Assembly: GCF_032854445.1 (NCBI RefSeq)
Contig: NC_088300.1
Coordinates: forward strand, 31,355,608 to 31,419,607
DNA: 64,000 nucleotides
Direction: 5' to 3'
Source: Liolophura sinensis
Lineage: Eukaryota; Mollusca; Polyplacophora; Chitonida; Chitonidae
The notes under the pieces are model-generated. The model saw only the letters and a program-made list of their open reading frames with translations. It searched no databases and was not told the DNA's origin. Of the stretch, positions 50,401 through 62,269 are shown piece after piece (the first letter of the stretch is position 1; the number at the start of each line of letters is the position of its first letter). The position numbers and the translations under genes were made by a program.

Positions 50401-51560
50401 CGGAGGGTTGGGGGTGAGTTTGGGGAGGGGGGTAGTCCATCATGCAGCCAAAGCCACTGGACAGTTAACATCTCAGCATGACTATTACACCAGGCCGTAT
50501 CGCTAACAGTGCAATGACGATTCTGACAGACCCTGGCCTCTGGAGACTACGGCCAATTCGGCCCTTGATAATTCCAACAGATTTTCACCCCATAACCATG
50601 CCCATGGCACGCCCCTCCAACAACTGACGGATGAAGGACGGCTTCACTGGACACGGGCAATAAATTCACTAATCCAGATAAACCCGCCTGGTTCGCATAT
50701 CTCCACCAGCCTAACTTTCTCTGCATAATACTCTTCGTCACTGAACTTCGCCAATACTTCAACATATTTATTTATTTATTAGTGGGAATTCTACGTAAAA
50801 CAGCCACGGCTGCCAATATGCGGTATTTATAGTTAAATAAACAGTCTGAGGAAGGAACGATGTTTTAGTCGTTCATAATCAGTGTAATGGAGACTTTACA
50901 TACGAAATTCGAAATGCACCACAACCAATTTCAGTCAGGTAGATGTCATGCAGGACGCTTGCATGGAGCTAGTGTGTTCTATAACGATAAATCATGAACA
51001 GTCGTGAACAGCCTATCTGTATAATCGCATTTGTAAATACAATCGTACATTTTCGAAAAACGGAAATCCTTGTGGATAGCATACACACTTATACACACTT
51101 GGAAAGCTGCAGATTTTTCACACATTCAAACCCTATAGATTACATGTTTACTTCGATTGTATGATACTTCCCAATCCCATTTTACAACACAGCTAAAGGG
51201 GATCATTTAAAAAAAATCCATAAGAATCATTCCAGATCAAAAAGTAGATCTCACGAGATAGAGATACCGCACGTGGACAAGACTGCGAGCGTGCACGAGG
51301 GTCATAAGATTGCAAGTATGGAAGACCGTTGCGGACATTGAAACACTCAGAAGAAAAGACAACAATATACCCTTGATTATCTGTTTAGATGGGTGTAAAC
51401 AGACTTAACTCGCCCACTATTGGTTAAGGTTGGTAACATGGCGGTGCCTTCGGTTTTCTCAAACTGCGCGTTACATGCGGTATACATTTGATCTAGCGGT
51501 ATTTTCTTACAAACATTATTTCTGCCGTATCCTTCACTGCAGCATAGGGCCCATATTATA
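47490..51560. other. Intergenic, two weak exon-like signals
   Basis: Mostly AT-rich. A CCAAT box next to a GC box (CCAATCAGAAGGGCGGG) lies at 48543-48559, and a CRE-like TTACGTCA at 49433-49440. A possible orphan exon is at 50022-50135. No complete gene can be built. Confidence 0.45.
50022..50135 (+). CDS. Possible orphan first coding exon (lysine-rich)
   Basis: An acceptor-like GCTGTTTCAG precedes a short leader and ATG at 50038. The frame reads MSPKSKKKTESKKEEARIQT and on to ENCEIER, ending at a possible donor (ACG then GTAAAA). The style (Lys-rich start, then Glu/Lys helix) is common in ciliary coiled-coil proteins, but I recognise no family and find no following exon here. Confidence 0.25.
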
Positions 51561-51569
51561 AATACAGAT

Positions 51570-51725
51570 ATATTATTTCTTTATTTATTTATTTGATTGG
51601 TGTTTTACGCCGTACTCAAGAATATTTCACTTATACGACGGCGGCCAGCATTATGGTGGGAAGAAACCGGGCAGAGCCCGGGGGAAACCCACAACCATCC
51701 ACAGGTTGCTGACAAACCTTCCCAC
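51570..51725 (-). mobile_element. SINE, type A, 3' half, well preserved
   Basis: TTTATTTATTTGATTGGTGT, then GCCGTACTCAAGAATATTTC, ACGACGGCGGCCAGCATTAT and GGGCAGAGCCCGGGGGAAAC, stopping inside the core at TTCCCACTT. Likely 5'-truncated at insertion. Confidence 0.85.
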
Positions 51726-51739
51726 TTCCTACTTCCCAG

Positions 51740-53905
51740 CTCTGCAGTAAAATGTGTATATACAAAAATGGTGTTATGTAAGAGAAAACATGCAGTCATC
51801 TTTTTTTTTTTCAATGAAGTCAACCAGATGCAGTGACCACTCTATAAATGCATAAATGAACTTTCACATGAGTCAAACTTCAAGCTCGCGTTCAGAGAGT
51901 AATCCTTACCTATAATTAATACGGAAGCTAATGTCTTTCCTGTATCTCCAACACTCTGTTAGGCCTCTATCCTACACACGTGCATACAGCATCATAAATT
52001 TACGTCATTATTCTCAAGGATAAAGCATCCGACAAGGAGAACACACTGATTTTATATTTCCTGTATGACGTTTTCGTTCCGTCACGATTCCTTTCAGCAA
52101 CTTATTTTCAACATCGCTTTTAAAAGTGCCTTTTATCTATGCTCTGACGTCATGTACACCGCTACCAGTGCAGATGTACGTACTTCCGGAGAGAATAACC
52201 ATGCTGTAGGCCCCATATACCAACGTTCTGTGCCTGGATGACCTTTTTCAACGCAGGTACTCGGTAAGATGACGGGTTCTGATTGAAAAATACCCTGTAT
52301 ATATACGCTGCACCTCACCGCATCAGTATATAACTTGTCAGACTTAGCGGATCTGTGAACTCAGGAAAGTACTTTGTGAGGTCATATGGCCGAACCAAAA
52401 ATCGTGTCGAGTCAGTCACGTGTGCCCCTTTGTCTATGACAAATCTCTTCCAGCGGTGAAACATTATTCCTCTCACACATTTTACGAGTATAACCTCCCA
52501 TCATGCCAACACATGGAATGCTCTTAACTACATGTATAGTAGTGGCCAGTTGACAACGTCAAACTATATCTTCAATCAAAATTAAGTTGAAACTAAATAC
52601 TATATATAGTTCGAAGGTTTAGGCCAGACTATATTGCTTATATCACACATACAGACTGCCATCATAAAACGTATTTATTAATCCGAACAATTAAAACGGC
52701 TGTGTGGAATTTTAAAATTATGTGTATGTTGCTCTCTATATTCAATGTTTCTATGTTTTCAGCCCATCATGATTCATATTTTGCGGTCCGATAAATTCCC
52801 ATGTTCAATTAAAAGTAGATTTAAACTCTACAATTAGTGTCATCAAAACAAATTGCACAGCAAAAGAGTCTAAGGTTAATACCCCTGGGGCCAATTCCAC
52901 AAAGCAATTTCTGACTGAAGTCAAAATCTGAAATACGACCTCAAAGATTATTTTCAGGGTTTAGGCGCTAAAATGTTGTACCTCTCATCAATGTGTTCAT
53001 AAGACAAATAAGTCAAAATTACAACTTGCAGCACCAAAAAATTATGCATCGAACAGTGTTTTTAAATTTTGACTTATGTCAAAAAGGGTTTTGTGGAATC
53101 CGCTTCTGGACAACATGATACTGATAAAGATGACGTCATTCTCTAAAAATAAAAATTAGAGGACAACTAAATCTTTCATAACGGAAATGGCTCCATGAGG
53201 AAGGAACACATCTACATGAGTCAACGAAACTTTCTCGCTAACGGAAGTCAGTTCCCCAATGATTCCACTAAAGTTTTTCCAGTGAATTAAGCTTTATTGA
53301 CAATCCATCATGAGGAAAACGGCTTATCTGGTCTGACCACACAGTACCCTTCCTCTCGGGAACGAGAGGCAGTTGATAACATGATCCTCTCCTACAAACC
53401 CGCAAACATAGTGCTGATAGGTGTCCACTGGAATTTATCGCGTCAAAACTCATTTGCGCATGACAGCTGGAATTTTGAGTAATTTCCGGCTGCATGCATG
53501 TGGCGGAGAATCCTGTAGGTCGGGACTGATCATGGAAACTATGTTTGTGTATATGTCTATACATGGGTTTTTTTTTGTAGGCCTATGTAAGTCTACGAAG
53601 GCGGAAACTTATTTAAATTCAGTTTGAATCACCACGTGGATAAATGTTTCGTTTAATAATTAAACCTGTGCAACGGTACAAAGTTTCACGATTTATTATG
53701 TATTTAGTCACAGAAGAAAACTTTCACAAAACTTCGTAAGTCAACACTCTCCTAATGGTTTTCTGATAAATATGTTCTAAATATGTTTTACATACTTTGT
53801 TAAACAGAGAGAAAGCTTTACACACTAAGATTTATGAAAATGGACCCAAGACGATATCATGCTAATAAGGCGACATTATACCTTTTAAAATACATGGAAG
53901 AAATG
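51740..53905. other. Intergenic, no gene recognised
   Basis: AT-rich with short frames. Contains the MITE at 52887-53106. Confidence 0.5.
52887..53106. mobile_element. MITE, about 220 bp
   Basis: Left end GGGGCCAATTCCACAAAGC with TGAAGTCAAAAT. The right end ATTTTGACTTATGTC with GGGTTTTGTGGAATCCGC is its imperfect inverse. Confidence 0.7.
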
Positions 53906-53911
53906 AATGAG

Positions 53912-54190
53912 TGAGCGCTTGGGGCTTAACGTCGCACTTAACAATTTTTCAGTTATATGACGACGAAGGAATCCTTAGAGTTCATGTAATATGCCTACTT
54001 CTTGCAGGACGGATTTCCACCGCTCTTTTATCTAGTGCTGCTTCACTGAGACGCCTTACCGAAGGGAAGTAAGGCGCCCCGCCCGAGCCATTATACTGAT
54101 TCCGGTCAACCAGTCGTTGCACTATCCCCTTCATGCTGAAGACCAAGTATCCCCTTAATGCTGAAGGCCAAGCGAGGAAGTTACAACTTC
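53912..54190 (-). mobile_element. tRNA-derived SINE, type T, lacking the tRNA head
   Basis: GTGAGCGCTTGGGGCTTAAC, TTTTTCAGTTATATGACGAC, GGACGGATTTCCACCGCTCT, GCCCGAGCCATTATACTGAT. It stops at GAAGTTACAACTTCCTCTTT before the head. It contains a small internal duplication (ATCCCCTTCATGCTGAAG and ATCCCCTTAATGCTGAAG). Confidence 0.85.
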
Positions 54191-54280
54191 CTCTTTTGTG
54201 TATAATTACAGAATGACCAAATGATCATTGATGTCAACTTCCTCTTTTGTGTATAATTACAGAATGACCAAATGGTTACT
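54182..54280. repeat. 51 bp direct repeat, 2 copies
   Basis: CAACTTCCTCTTTTGTGTAT starts at 54184 and 54235. The unit includes the broken SINE end, so the duplication came after insertion. Confidence 0.85.
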
Positions 54281-54421
54281 AGCAAATTTATAAGTTTCAA
54301 AAGTTCAAATTTAAAAATTCCTAATACTTCGTTCACAAGAATTGTCTGAGAAATCGTATACCAAGCATGCGGAGGGAACACATCTTAGGTTGATTAAAGA
54401 AGCGACATGAACGAGCCTTGA

Positions 54422-54697
54422 ATACAAACTGATCATGTAAGATCGCAGTATGACCTGTCCAGTCATGTCCGCTCAAACCTCTCTTGTTCTTCCATTCACG
54501 AAACCGTTACACGGCCAGGCGATCAGTTCCGCAACAATATGAAGACGGCTGACACAGTTCCGTATGGTATCGATTTTACCTGCGACTCTTTGAAACGCCG
54601 CCGACAGGTGCGTGACGACTGGAGCAGTCCAGCGCTGACCGGGGTCCACTTCAAGCTACCGAGTCTGTGCGGCACGAACTCTGTTTCCGTTCTGTAA
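54422..54697 (+). CDS. Possible exon or small ORF, GC-richer than surroundings
   Basis: Open for 92 codons with a first ATG at 54539 giving 52 residues, MKTADTVPYGIDFTCDSLKR onward through WSSPALTGVHFKLPSLC. A good donor (TTCT then GTAAGG) overlaps the stop, so it could be a first or internal exon ending at 54693. GC content is well above its neighbours. No family recognised; may be chance. Confidence 0.25.
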   Translation: MQTDHVRSQYDLSSHVRSNLSCSSIHETVTRPGDQFRNNMKTADTVPYGIDFTCDSLKRRRQVRDDWSSPALTGVHFKLPSLCGTNSVSVL

Positions 54698-55559
54698 GGA
54701 CATCTTCCTTCAGACTACAGGTACAGTCCATTGTCATATCACGGCCTTCCATCGAGTTTTCAAACAATATCGATTCCTGGCTCAGCCCTTCATGTAAAAT
54801 TTGCCTCACGTCTCTACTGTTGCATTATCCGCATTCAGATCTTTTACCTGTCTATTTTTTTATTGTTCGTCTGTGTATCCATTGTGTTTTATCCGAATTC
54901 ACAGCCCTATTGTTAAGTCAGCCACATATTGGAGTCGATATGTTGAAGTCATGCACGTGCTATGAGCCATGAGTCAGCAAACATGACTCGCATGACCAAC
55001 GTAGTCCGTCATGCCTGACCGGTGGGCGGATGCACGTGGTGTCCATTATAGAGCAATGTCCAGTTATTCAGGCCTACATTACCTGAAAAGAGTGTCATGG
55101 AACCCCGTATTCATGTATACCACATTCGAAATGTAAATTCATGATCACATCCAGGTTTACTTATTCCACTGATATCAGACAACACACTGAAAAGTGATGA
55201 CATATGCAAATGTTTGAGATGGAAGAGAATCTTACAATGGCAAAGTGTCTTGCTGTTAAACATTCTCTTGCGATGGAAAAGGAGGTTGGGAATTCCAGCT
55301 TGAAACGTTCTGCTTCTTTTGACTCAATTATCTTTCTATCCTTTTTAAACTTCCTAAAACGTGAAGACCTAAATGTTCAGGACGTACAGATGTAGGAAAC
55401 AATACATATGTAGCCAAAGCTAACAACATGATTACGCATCAGGTGATAAAAACTCTTTTTAGAGAGTAGGCCTATGCATGTTTCATTTAAACACCTTACG
55501 GTTGACATTTTCAACGCCACCATAAACCTATAGAAAGTCAAATTGATCAAGATCTATTT

Positions 55560-56465
55560 CTACTGACCAAACTGGTTGTCTAATGACCAATCTGCATGTC
55601 TAATGACCAGTTTGTATATCTGATGACCAAGCTCCATGTCTAATGGCCAAACTGCATATCTAATGGTCACGCTGCATGTCTGATGCCTAATCTGCATGTT
55701 TTCTGACTAAGGTGATTGTCTACTGAGCAAACTGTTTGCCTAGTGGCCAAGCTGCATGCCTAGCGACCAAGCTGCATGTCTAGTGGCCAATCTACATGTC
55801 CAATGACAAAGTTGTATGTCTAATGACCAAGCTATGTCTGATGACCAAGCTGCATGTCCAATGGCCAAACTGCATGTCTAATGGTCACGTCGCATATCAA
55901 ATGCCTAAGCTGCATGTCTTTTGACTAAGCTGGTTGTCTAATGAGCAAACTGTTTGCCTAGTCGCCAAGCTGCATGCTTAGTGGCCACGCTGCAAGAATG
56001 CGACTGTATGTGTAATGACCAAGTTGTTTGTCTAATGATCAAGTAGTTTGTCTGATGACCAAGCTGCATGTCTAGTGGCCAATCTGCATGTCTAATGGCC
56101 AAATTGCATGTCTAATGGTCACGCCGCATATCAAATGCCTAAGCTGCATGTCTTTTGACTAAGCTGGTCGTCTAATGAGCAAACTGTTTGCCTAGTCGCC
56201 AAGCTGCACGCTTAGTGGCTACGCTGCATGTATGCGGCTGTATATGTAATGACCAAGTTGTTTGTCTAATGATCAAGTAGTTTGTCTGATGATCAAGCTG
56301 CATGTCTAGTGGCCAATCTGCATGTCTAATGACCAAGCTCCGTGCTTAATGCACAAACTGCATGTCCCATGACCAAAGCTGCGTGTTTAATAAACAAACT
56401 GCATGTCTAATGGCCAAACTGCATATCTTATGGCCAAGTTGAATGCCTAATGTCTAATGACCAAA
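55560..56465. repeat. Minisatellite of about 21 bp units with 234 bp higher-order period
   Basis: The basic phrase is CCAAGCTGCATGTCTAATGA in many variants. Longer blocks recur: GGTCACG followed by CGCATATCAAATGCCTAAG at 55883 and 56117 (234 apart), and CCAAGTTGTTTGTCTAATGA at 56019 and 56253 (234 apart). An older copy lies near 55665. Confidence 0.9.
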
Positions 56466-56489
56466 CGATGTTTGATTTGTTAGGTTAGA

Positions 56490-56708
56490 ATAACACAGAA
56501 GCCTCTCACCAGTGCGATCAATGTGCGTTCAAGTCCAGCTCATGCTGGCTTTCTCTGCGGTGGTATGCGCGAGAGAATCTGACAGCAACCTGTGGATGAT
56601 CGTGGGTTATCCCAGGCTCTGTCCGATTTCCTCCAATCATAATGCTGGCCGTCGTAGTATAAGTGAAATATTCTTGATTACGGCGTGAAAAAGCAATCAG
56701 ATAAATGC
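56490..56708 (+). mobile_element. SINE, type A, most of the element
   Basis: AAGCCTCTCACCAGTGCGAT, GCGTTCAAGTCCAGCTCATG, CATAATGCTGGCCGTCGTAG, AAGTGAAATATTCTTGATTA, tail CAGATAAATG. The A box is missing. It abuts the minisatellite. Confidence 0.8.
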
Positions 56709-56914
56709 CCTCAATACTTACAACGCCAAAACACAATCCAAATGAATGTGTAATGACGGCTCTGAATGCTGTGATATACACTGTTCTGAATAGCGTTATG
56801 TAAACGGTTTTGATTGACGTTATGCTGATAACAGGCTCCTAAGGTTTTGAGAGTTATCATGTAAACGGTTACAGCATGGTGTGGAGTAGTTTACAGTGAG
56901 TACAAATATCGATG

Positions 56915-57215
56915 AACTGCGAAGGAGCCCTTAGAGTGTATGCACGTGTAATTTGCCTCCATCTTGCAGGACGGTCCACCGCTCTTTCATCAAGTGCTGC
57001 TTCTCTGAGACGGCTTACCGAAGGCAAGTTAGCTGCCCACCCGAGCCATTATACTGATGCGGTCGTCAACCGGTCGTTACATTATCCCTTTAATGCCGAT
57101 CGTCGAGCAAGGAAGCTTCCTTGTTTAAGGTCTTAGGTGTGACCAGACCCAGGATTGACTCTGGATCAATCGCCCCAGAAGCGGACGCTCTACTAACTGA
57201 GCCATAAGGAGCTCA
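56915..57215 (-). mobile_element. tRNA-derived SINE, type T
   Basis: GGAGCCCTTAGAGTGTATGC, CAGGACGGTCCACCGCTCTT, CCCGAGCCATTATACTGATG, then the reversed head CTCTACTAACTGAGCCATAA. The 3' end is lost. Confidence 0.8.
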
Positions 57216-57219
57216 GGTT

Positions 57220-58510
57220 AATTTTGATAATTTTTTTACTTTACGTAAACTCATGCATTTATGTATGAAGGCCCTGAGTACAAGACGATGGGCGTCTTTT
57301 TTGCCGCTGTTGACTGCGAATTTGTTCTTGTGAGTTTTTTTTGTTTGTTTGTTTCATTATGGTGCTTCTCTTGTCTTGGCTTTTTCCATATGTTTAGTTA
57401 TTTTTCTCGCTTTGGTCGTGTTGTTCTTTTATTGTTGTTTTCTTGGGTTCATTGTCAATAATCGGTTGGTGGGAATATTCCACATTTCAGAAACGTGGTT
57501 GTAAAACCAAGAAAATGTAAACATTTTTTATATTATCTGGCCATTTTCCCCTTTAGCAGCTTTACTGAAGACACCACATATGTATTAGAGCGGAAAAAAC
57601 AACCTCGCTCGCAGGATGTGTACGGGATACTTATGTCGCCATATACGTGTCAATATACTAACAGACTTTCCCTAGACTCAGGTTTTGACGAAGTTTTAAC
57701 ATGTTGTGTTCAGTTATTGTTGTGGCTACTGACACGGATCAAGATTATACGTCTATAGGAAGTTATGTAAAGTGTTGCCATTGGTTCATACTGCGCTACA
57801 TAGGTCTATACGTCAAGATACTGACCTTTCTAAGATCTGTATTGCGAAACTGAGCAACAATATTAAATAGGCTTTCTAACGGAAGTGTACAGTCACAGTA
57901 TTATGTTTCTCCATCTGTATTGACTTATATGGGAAAAAAGCCTCTAAACATATTAGTAAACGTATATCCGAGCCACTGCCTCTTACAGTCCCCCCAAGCC
58001 CACTCCCACTCGAAGAAATTTCAGATCTTTGCATCCATTAAAAAGTATCTGAATTAGACTAACGAACTCGCTTCACGCTATACATATACACATTGATTTT
58101 TTCAAGTTAACAACAGCTTTCAGTTGTTAGGTAATGTGGGAACTGGAATGTCCGGGGGAAACCACCACCTGCTGGCATGTATATGACTAACTTTTCCACG
58201 CGTGACACTTTACATATTTCCGTCCGATGTGCAAACTCAATGTGTGTGCCATATCAGTTGGTGAAGGTAAGTGATCTGCCAGCAAATATGCGTGCGGATA
58301 GCTCTGACTTCGGTTGCCGATTTTCCCATCTTATCTTCCACATTAACCGTTATGAGCAGTAACTAACTAACCGAGCTTGGTCCTGTCACCCCCGCTGTCC
58401 CCAAAATGTCAAAACTGTGTAGGTGACGAAAGCAGGTTTCCTGTAATCTTAACGTAATTCTGAATTTATATAACATTATATACATATATATAACCGATGA
58501 CCATATATGG
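57220..58510. other. Intergenic, no gene recognised
   Basis: T-rich patch at 57330-57450 gives a hydrophobic but featureless frame. No gene supported. Confidence 0.5.
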
Positions 58511-58514
58511 ATAT

Positions 58515-58830
58515 ATGGTTGGGGTTTAATGTCGTACTTATAACTTTTTCAGTCATTTGACGACGAGAAGTCATTATATAGGTGTACATAAATCGTGTCT
58601 TGCCACCAAAGAGCGGCTGCCACTGTAGTATCAAGCCGATCACACCAGACACGATACCCCGCCCAGGCCAAACCGTCATGTTTCCTTGGTCTAACGTACC
58701 ATAGCTGAGTACCAAGCGAGACAGCAACAAGTATCATATTGAAAGTCTTTGATATGACCTGATCCCGGTTTGATCCCAGGTCTCCCGATTTCGAAGCGGA
58801 CTTAGATGCATCACTCAGATTCATTTAACT
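58515..58830 (-). mobile_element. SINE related to type T, diverged subfamily
   Basis: TTGGGGTTTAATGTCGTACT and TTTTTCAGTCATTTGACGAC match the type T 3' end. The middle is a different sequence, and the head (GATTTCGAAGCGGAC, GTTTGATCCC) is tRNA-like. The 62.1 kb copy shares the variant GAGGAGTCATTATA region. Confidence 0.65.
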
Positions 58831-58834
58831 TGTC

Positions 58835-59340
58835 GCTAATATTCATCTCTCTATTCATCTCTCTTGCTGCTAAACTTGTAATTGATATGAGGTTGGATGT
58901 AAATAACATTTCAAAGAAAATGTAGTGAGAATGCCTTTTCTAATTCATAATGTTAAACTCAATTAGGTTGTTTTTTTTTGGTGCTGTTGTTTGTTTTTTT
59001 AGACTTCAATGAATATAGTGACGTCACCTAAGTTTTCGAAATGTATAGACCTAAGTATAATGTTTTTCGTAAGTCGGTGAAAGCAAATTTGGTTTTCTTC
59101 AATAGTAACAATTATGTGGTGACAGGACGGCTGGAGTGGGTGATACAGTAATGCCATAGTATTTTGTCTGTCCTGCGTTCAACACCACACTATATCCACC
59201 TCAACTTTGTCAACTTAGTTTTGCCACCTCTGCTTTCATTTTCACCTCAGAGGAACCAATCATTTGCCTATAAACTAACGTTCTTACTTAGCCTGTTGAC
59301 AAGACATCTGGTATACGCGTGTACAAATCAATACCGTCGT
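58835..59340. other. Intergenic, no gene recognised
   Basis: No repeat or gene seen. Confidence 0.4.
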
Positions 59341-59344
59341 GTTT

Positions 59345-59590
59345 TTTAATTTATTTATTTATTTATTTTTATTGAATTACTGATTTATTGACAATTTACA
59401 CCGCACACCAGAATATTTGACCTTTCAAATCGTATTGGAGAGCACCAAATCTCTGTCAAGCTTCCATATGTTTGTCCACAGCCAAGCAATGCGGGCTGGA
59501 TGTGAACATGCAACCTCATTCCTCCAGGACAAGTCGTCAGCACTGTGAGGAAGTCTGGAGCTCACGCCACCAACGACACATAAGCATATG
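59345..59590 (-). mobile_element. SINE-like sequence, type B, strongly diverged
   Basis: A TTTATTTATTTATTTTTATTG run, then CACCAGAATATTTGACC, and a head-like end with GTGAACATGCAACCTC. Weak. Confidence 0.4.
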
Positions 59591-59599
59591 TTTTCATGA

Positions 59600-61500
59600 A
59601 CAATCAACAGCGTAACACGCGGAGATTCACGAAACCTGTGGTTTATATATTACCTATGTATCTCAGGGAGAAATTATTCGCTCGCAAGACACTATACAGG
59701 ATGCATTACAATAAAGCTCCCTGTAGAATGAGATTTACAACCAGCCAATCGACGTTTGTTGGTGTAGAGCTATGTAGTACCGGTGAAAATCCGGTATGTG
59801 TGTAAGTTATTGAGGCAATGCTTCCTGATCCAGCTTTGACTGGTCCGTACCCGTATCTGTGACGTCATGATCGATTGTGCTCTTTTCCGTCACAGTTGTA
59901 CCACCCAGTCAAATGCTCCTTCTACTGGTACCGACAGGTGTAGAATATACTGGACCCACCGGTTAAATTTACACATTTTAATTTCTACAGTATTCAGTCA
60001 CATTTAACAACATAAATTGCGTTAGCTCCGACTTGTTTACATTATCCCTGAACTAACTCATAAGTTTGTCCACAGGCGGTTAGCGCTTCAGGATTTGACT
60101 TCCTGGACTACACCTGTTCAAGATTGCATGGAATGCTAACTTAATGTAACACTTTATTATTGCAGGAATATCGCTGTCCGAGGAATTGGAATTGTTCCAG
60201 CCGCGGCCAACATAGCATTATAAGGCTAAATGTTCGAATCTAGTTGGCGCAATATAAACTGGCTACAGCTTCACGGATTTCACGAGGTTTATGCCTACAT
60301 GGCAAAGGACGATAGTTATAAGTCGGATTTCCTCTACCCATGAAAGTCAAGACAAGAAAGATCTCTCTTAACTCATGCCGACTACAATTACCAACAAAGC
60401 AAAAAAAAAGAAATAAATAAGTAAATAAATAAATAAAAATAAAAAAATAAATGATATATATTGCTAGCCCTCCGTACGTGGAAAGATGTATACATTCTGA
60501 GCCAAGTCAAGTACAGATGCAGGTTCGATCTTGGCCATAGGAAGGGAATTTATGGGTTCTCCTGTTCTCTTTGTTCAGGGATTATTATTCGGCGGGGCAG
60601 TTTGAGCAGTCTCGTATTAGTTTCCCTTCAGTATGTATAGCTTGCATATCTGTACGCCACGTATAGAAGTTCGTCAGTAACATGGCGAGGGTGGGTGGTT
60701 CACGCCACCTGTAAAACTACATTGTATCAGCAAATAAGTGAAGAATTCCTCAGTAGACAATGACCAATGAAACAACAGATTAATAAGTTTTCCCACAAAC
60801 GTTTTGGTGGTAAAAACTTTTCAAAATCCAGAAAGTAATTTATAAAAGTATACAATGAAGGTTTTATGAATCTATGACTGACACGGATAATAAAAGTTTG
60901 CTTTAGCGCGGTGCACAACAAGTGAAGCCCATGTCCGCTGACAGAAACATTTAGAATGGCAATTTCCTTGGGCATATTTACTTGGGTTTACTTTGGTACC
61001 TGACCAGTCACTACAGGATCATGTGACTCAAGTTTAAAATGTGAAACATGTGACATGACCCTTTCCTAAACTTCTTGATTTGTCAAACAAAATAGGCATC
61101 CCGTAACAATGAAGGTAGTATAAATGGCGACCGCATTATGATAGAATAAATCAGCGGACATTACAAGATGCTTAGTGAGTCTCCTGATGTAAGGCCGCAG
61201 CGAATCCAACGTGAACTGGACCTAAAGTAAGACTGCATAGGGTCAGTCGGAAAGCCTCGGTGGCTGAGGGAGAAATAATGCAGTTCTTGATGAGTTAAAC
61301 AAAGCTGTGTTACAAAATGTCTTGGAGTGTGTTATATTATTATATATGTGTGTATAGCACGAATGCTTTATATACAGTATCATAAGGAAAAGGACCTCTG
61401 ATATCATATACTGATTTAATAATAGTATATTATTATACTTTCATACACGTATATTTTTGATTGTGAATTTATTATTTTTTATGAACAAATATAGAAACAT
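59600..61500. other. Intergenic, no gene recognised
   Basis: Includes an A/T-rich AAATAAATAAAT run at 60409-60452 that may be a SINE tail. No gene supported. Confidence 0.45.
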
Positions 61501-61504
61501 GTAT

Positions 61505-61745
61505 ATGTTTATTTATTATTTGATTGGTGATTAACGCCATTCTCGTGAATCAATCAATTATCTCGGCGTTTATGGCTGATAGGAACAAGAAAGCTCAGAA
61601 AACCCCCGACCTTCAACGGGTACCTGACAAAGCTCTTGACAAGCAGCCGTTGCCAAACCAGCGAGTGCTGGAATTGAACACGCAACCTCTTTGTTCAACT
61701 CCATGCCTCAGGGCCGCCACGATTGATCTCAGCCAGCTATGTAGG
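61505..61745 (-). mobile_element. SINE-like element, type B, diverged
   Basis: TTTATTTATTATTTGATTGG, GATTAACGCCATTCTCGTGA, then a tRNA-like end with GGAATTGAACACGCAACCTC (reversed B box) near 61670-61690. Confidence 0.55.
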
Positions 61746-61749
61746 CTCA

Positions 61750-62095
61750 AACATCTATATATAGGCCCACAATTTTGGAAGTAAAGCGAAGTTTGTGATC
61801 ATTGCTTTAAATTTAGTGTCAACTCGTCACTGCAGAATCGTGACTTGCTAATGAAGGTTGTCCTTATCCAGTTTCGACCTGTTCTATCCTGACCTTGTGA
61901 CGTCATCGAAGCGAGTGCGGTTGTCTTCCCCTTGTAATGGATCAATGTATGCCTACATTTGGGCTGGAGAAGGCGTGAATATACATGTATATGCACTATA
62001 AAATATGTACTCAGTCGGATTACGTCTTGTTTACATTAACAGTCAGTTCACAGTTTGCCTTCATCGTGAGCTATTACTGAATCATTCTGTATATG
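61750..62095. other. Intergenic, no gene recognised
   Basis: CAGTTTCGACCTGTTCTATC then CTGACCTTGTGACGTCATCG (61869-61908) is echoed at 62948-62988, a diverged repeat pair of unknown type. Confidence 0.5.
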
Positions 62096-62099
62096 TATG

Positions 62100-62265
62100 A
62101 GTATGTGTGCTTGGAGTTCAACGTCGTACTTAACAATTTTTCAGTCATATGACGAAGAGGAGTCATTATAGGCCTGTGTACATATAATGTGCCTTTCTGT
62201 GGCAGAGCGAGTTCATTCCTGCCACTAATGGACGCTCTATCCTTCAGGGCACCGAAGCGGCCCGA
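62100..62265 (-). mobile_element. SINE related to type T, 3' half
   Basis: GTGTGCTTGGAGTTCAACGT, TCGTACTTAACAATTTTTCA and TCATATGACGAAGAGGAGTC, same variant as 58.5 kb. Confidence 0.7.
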
Positions 62266-62269
62266 ATGT

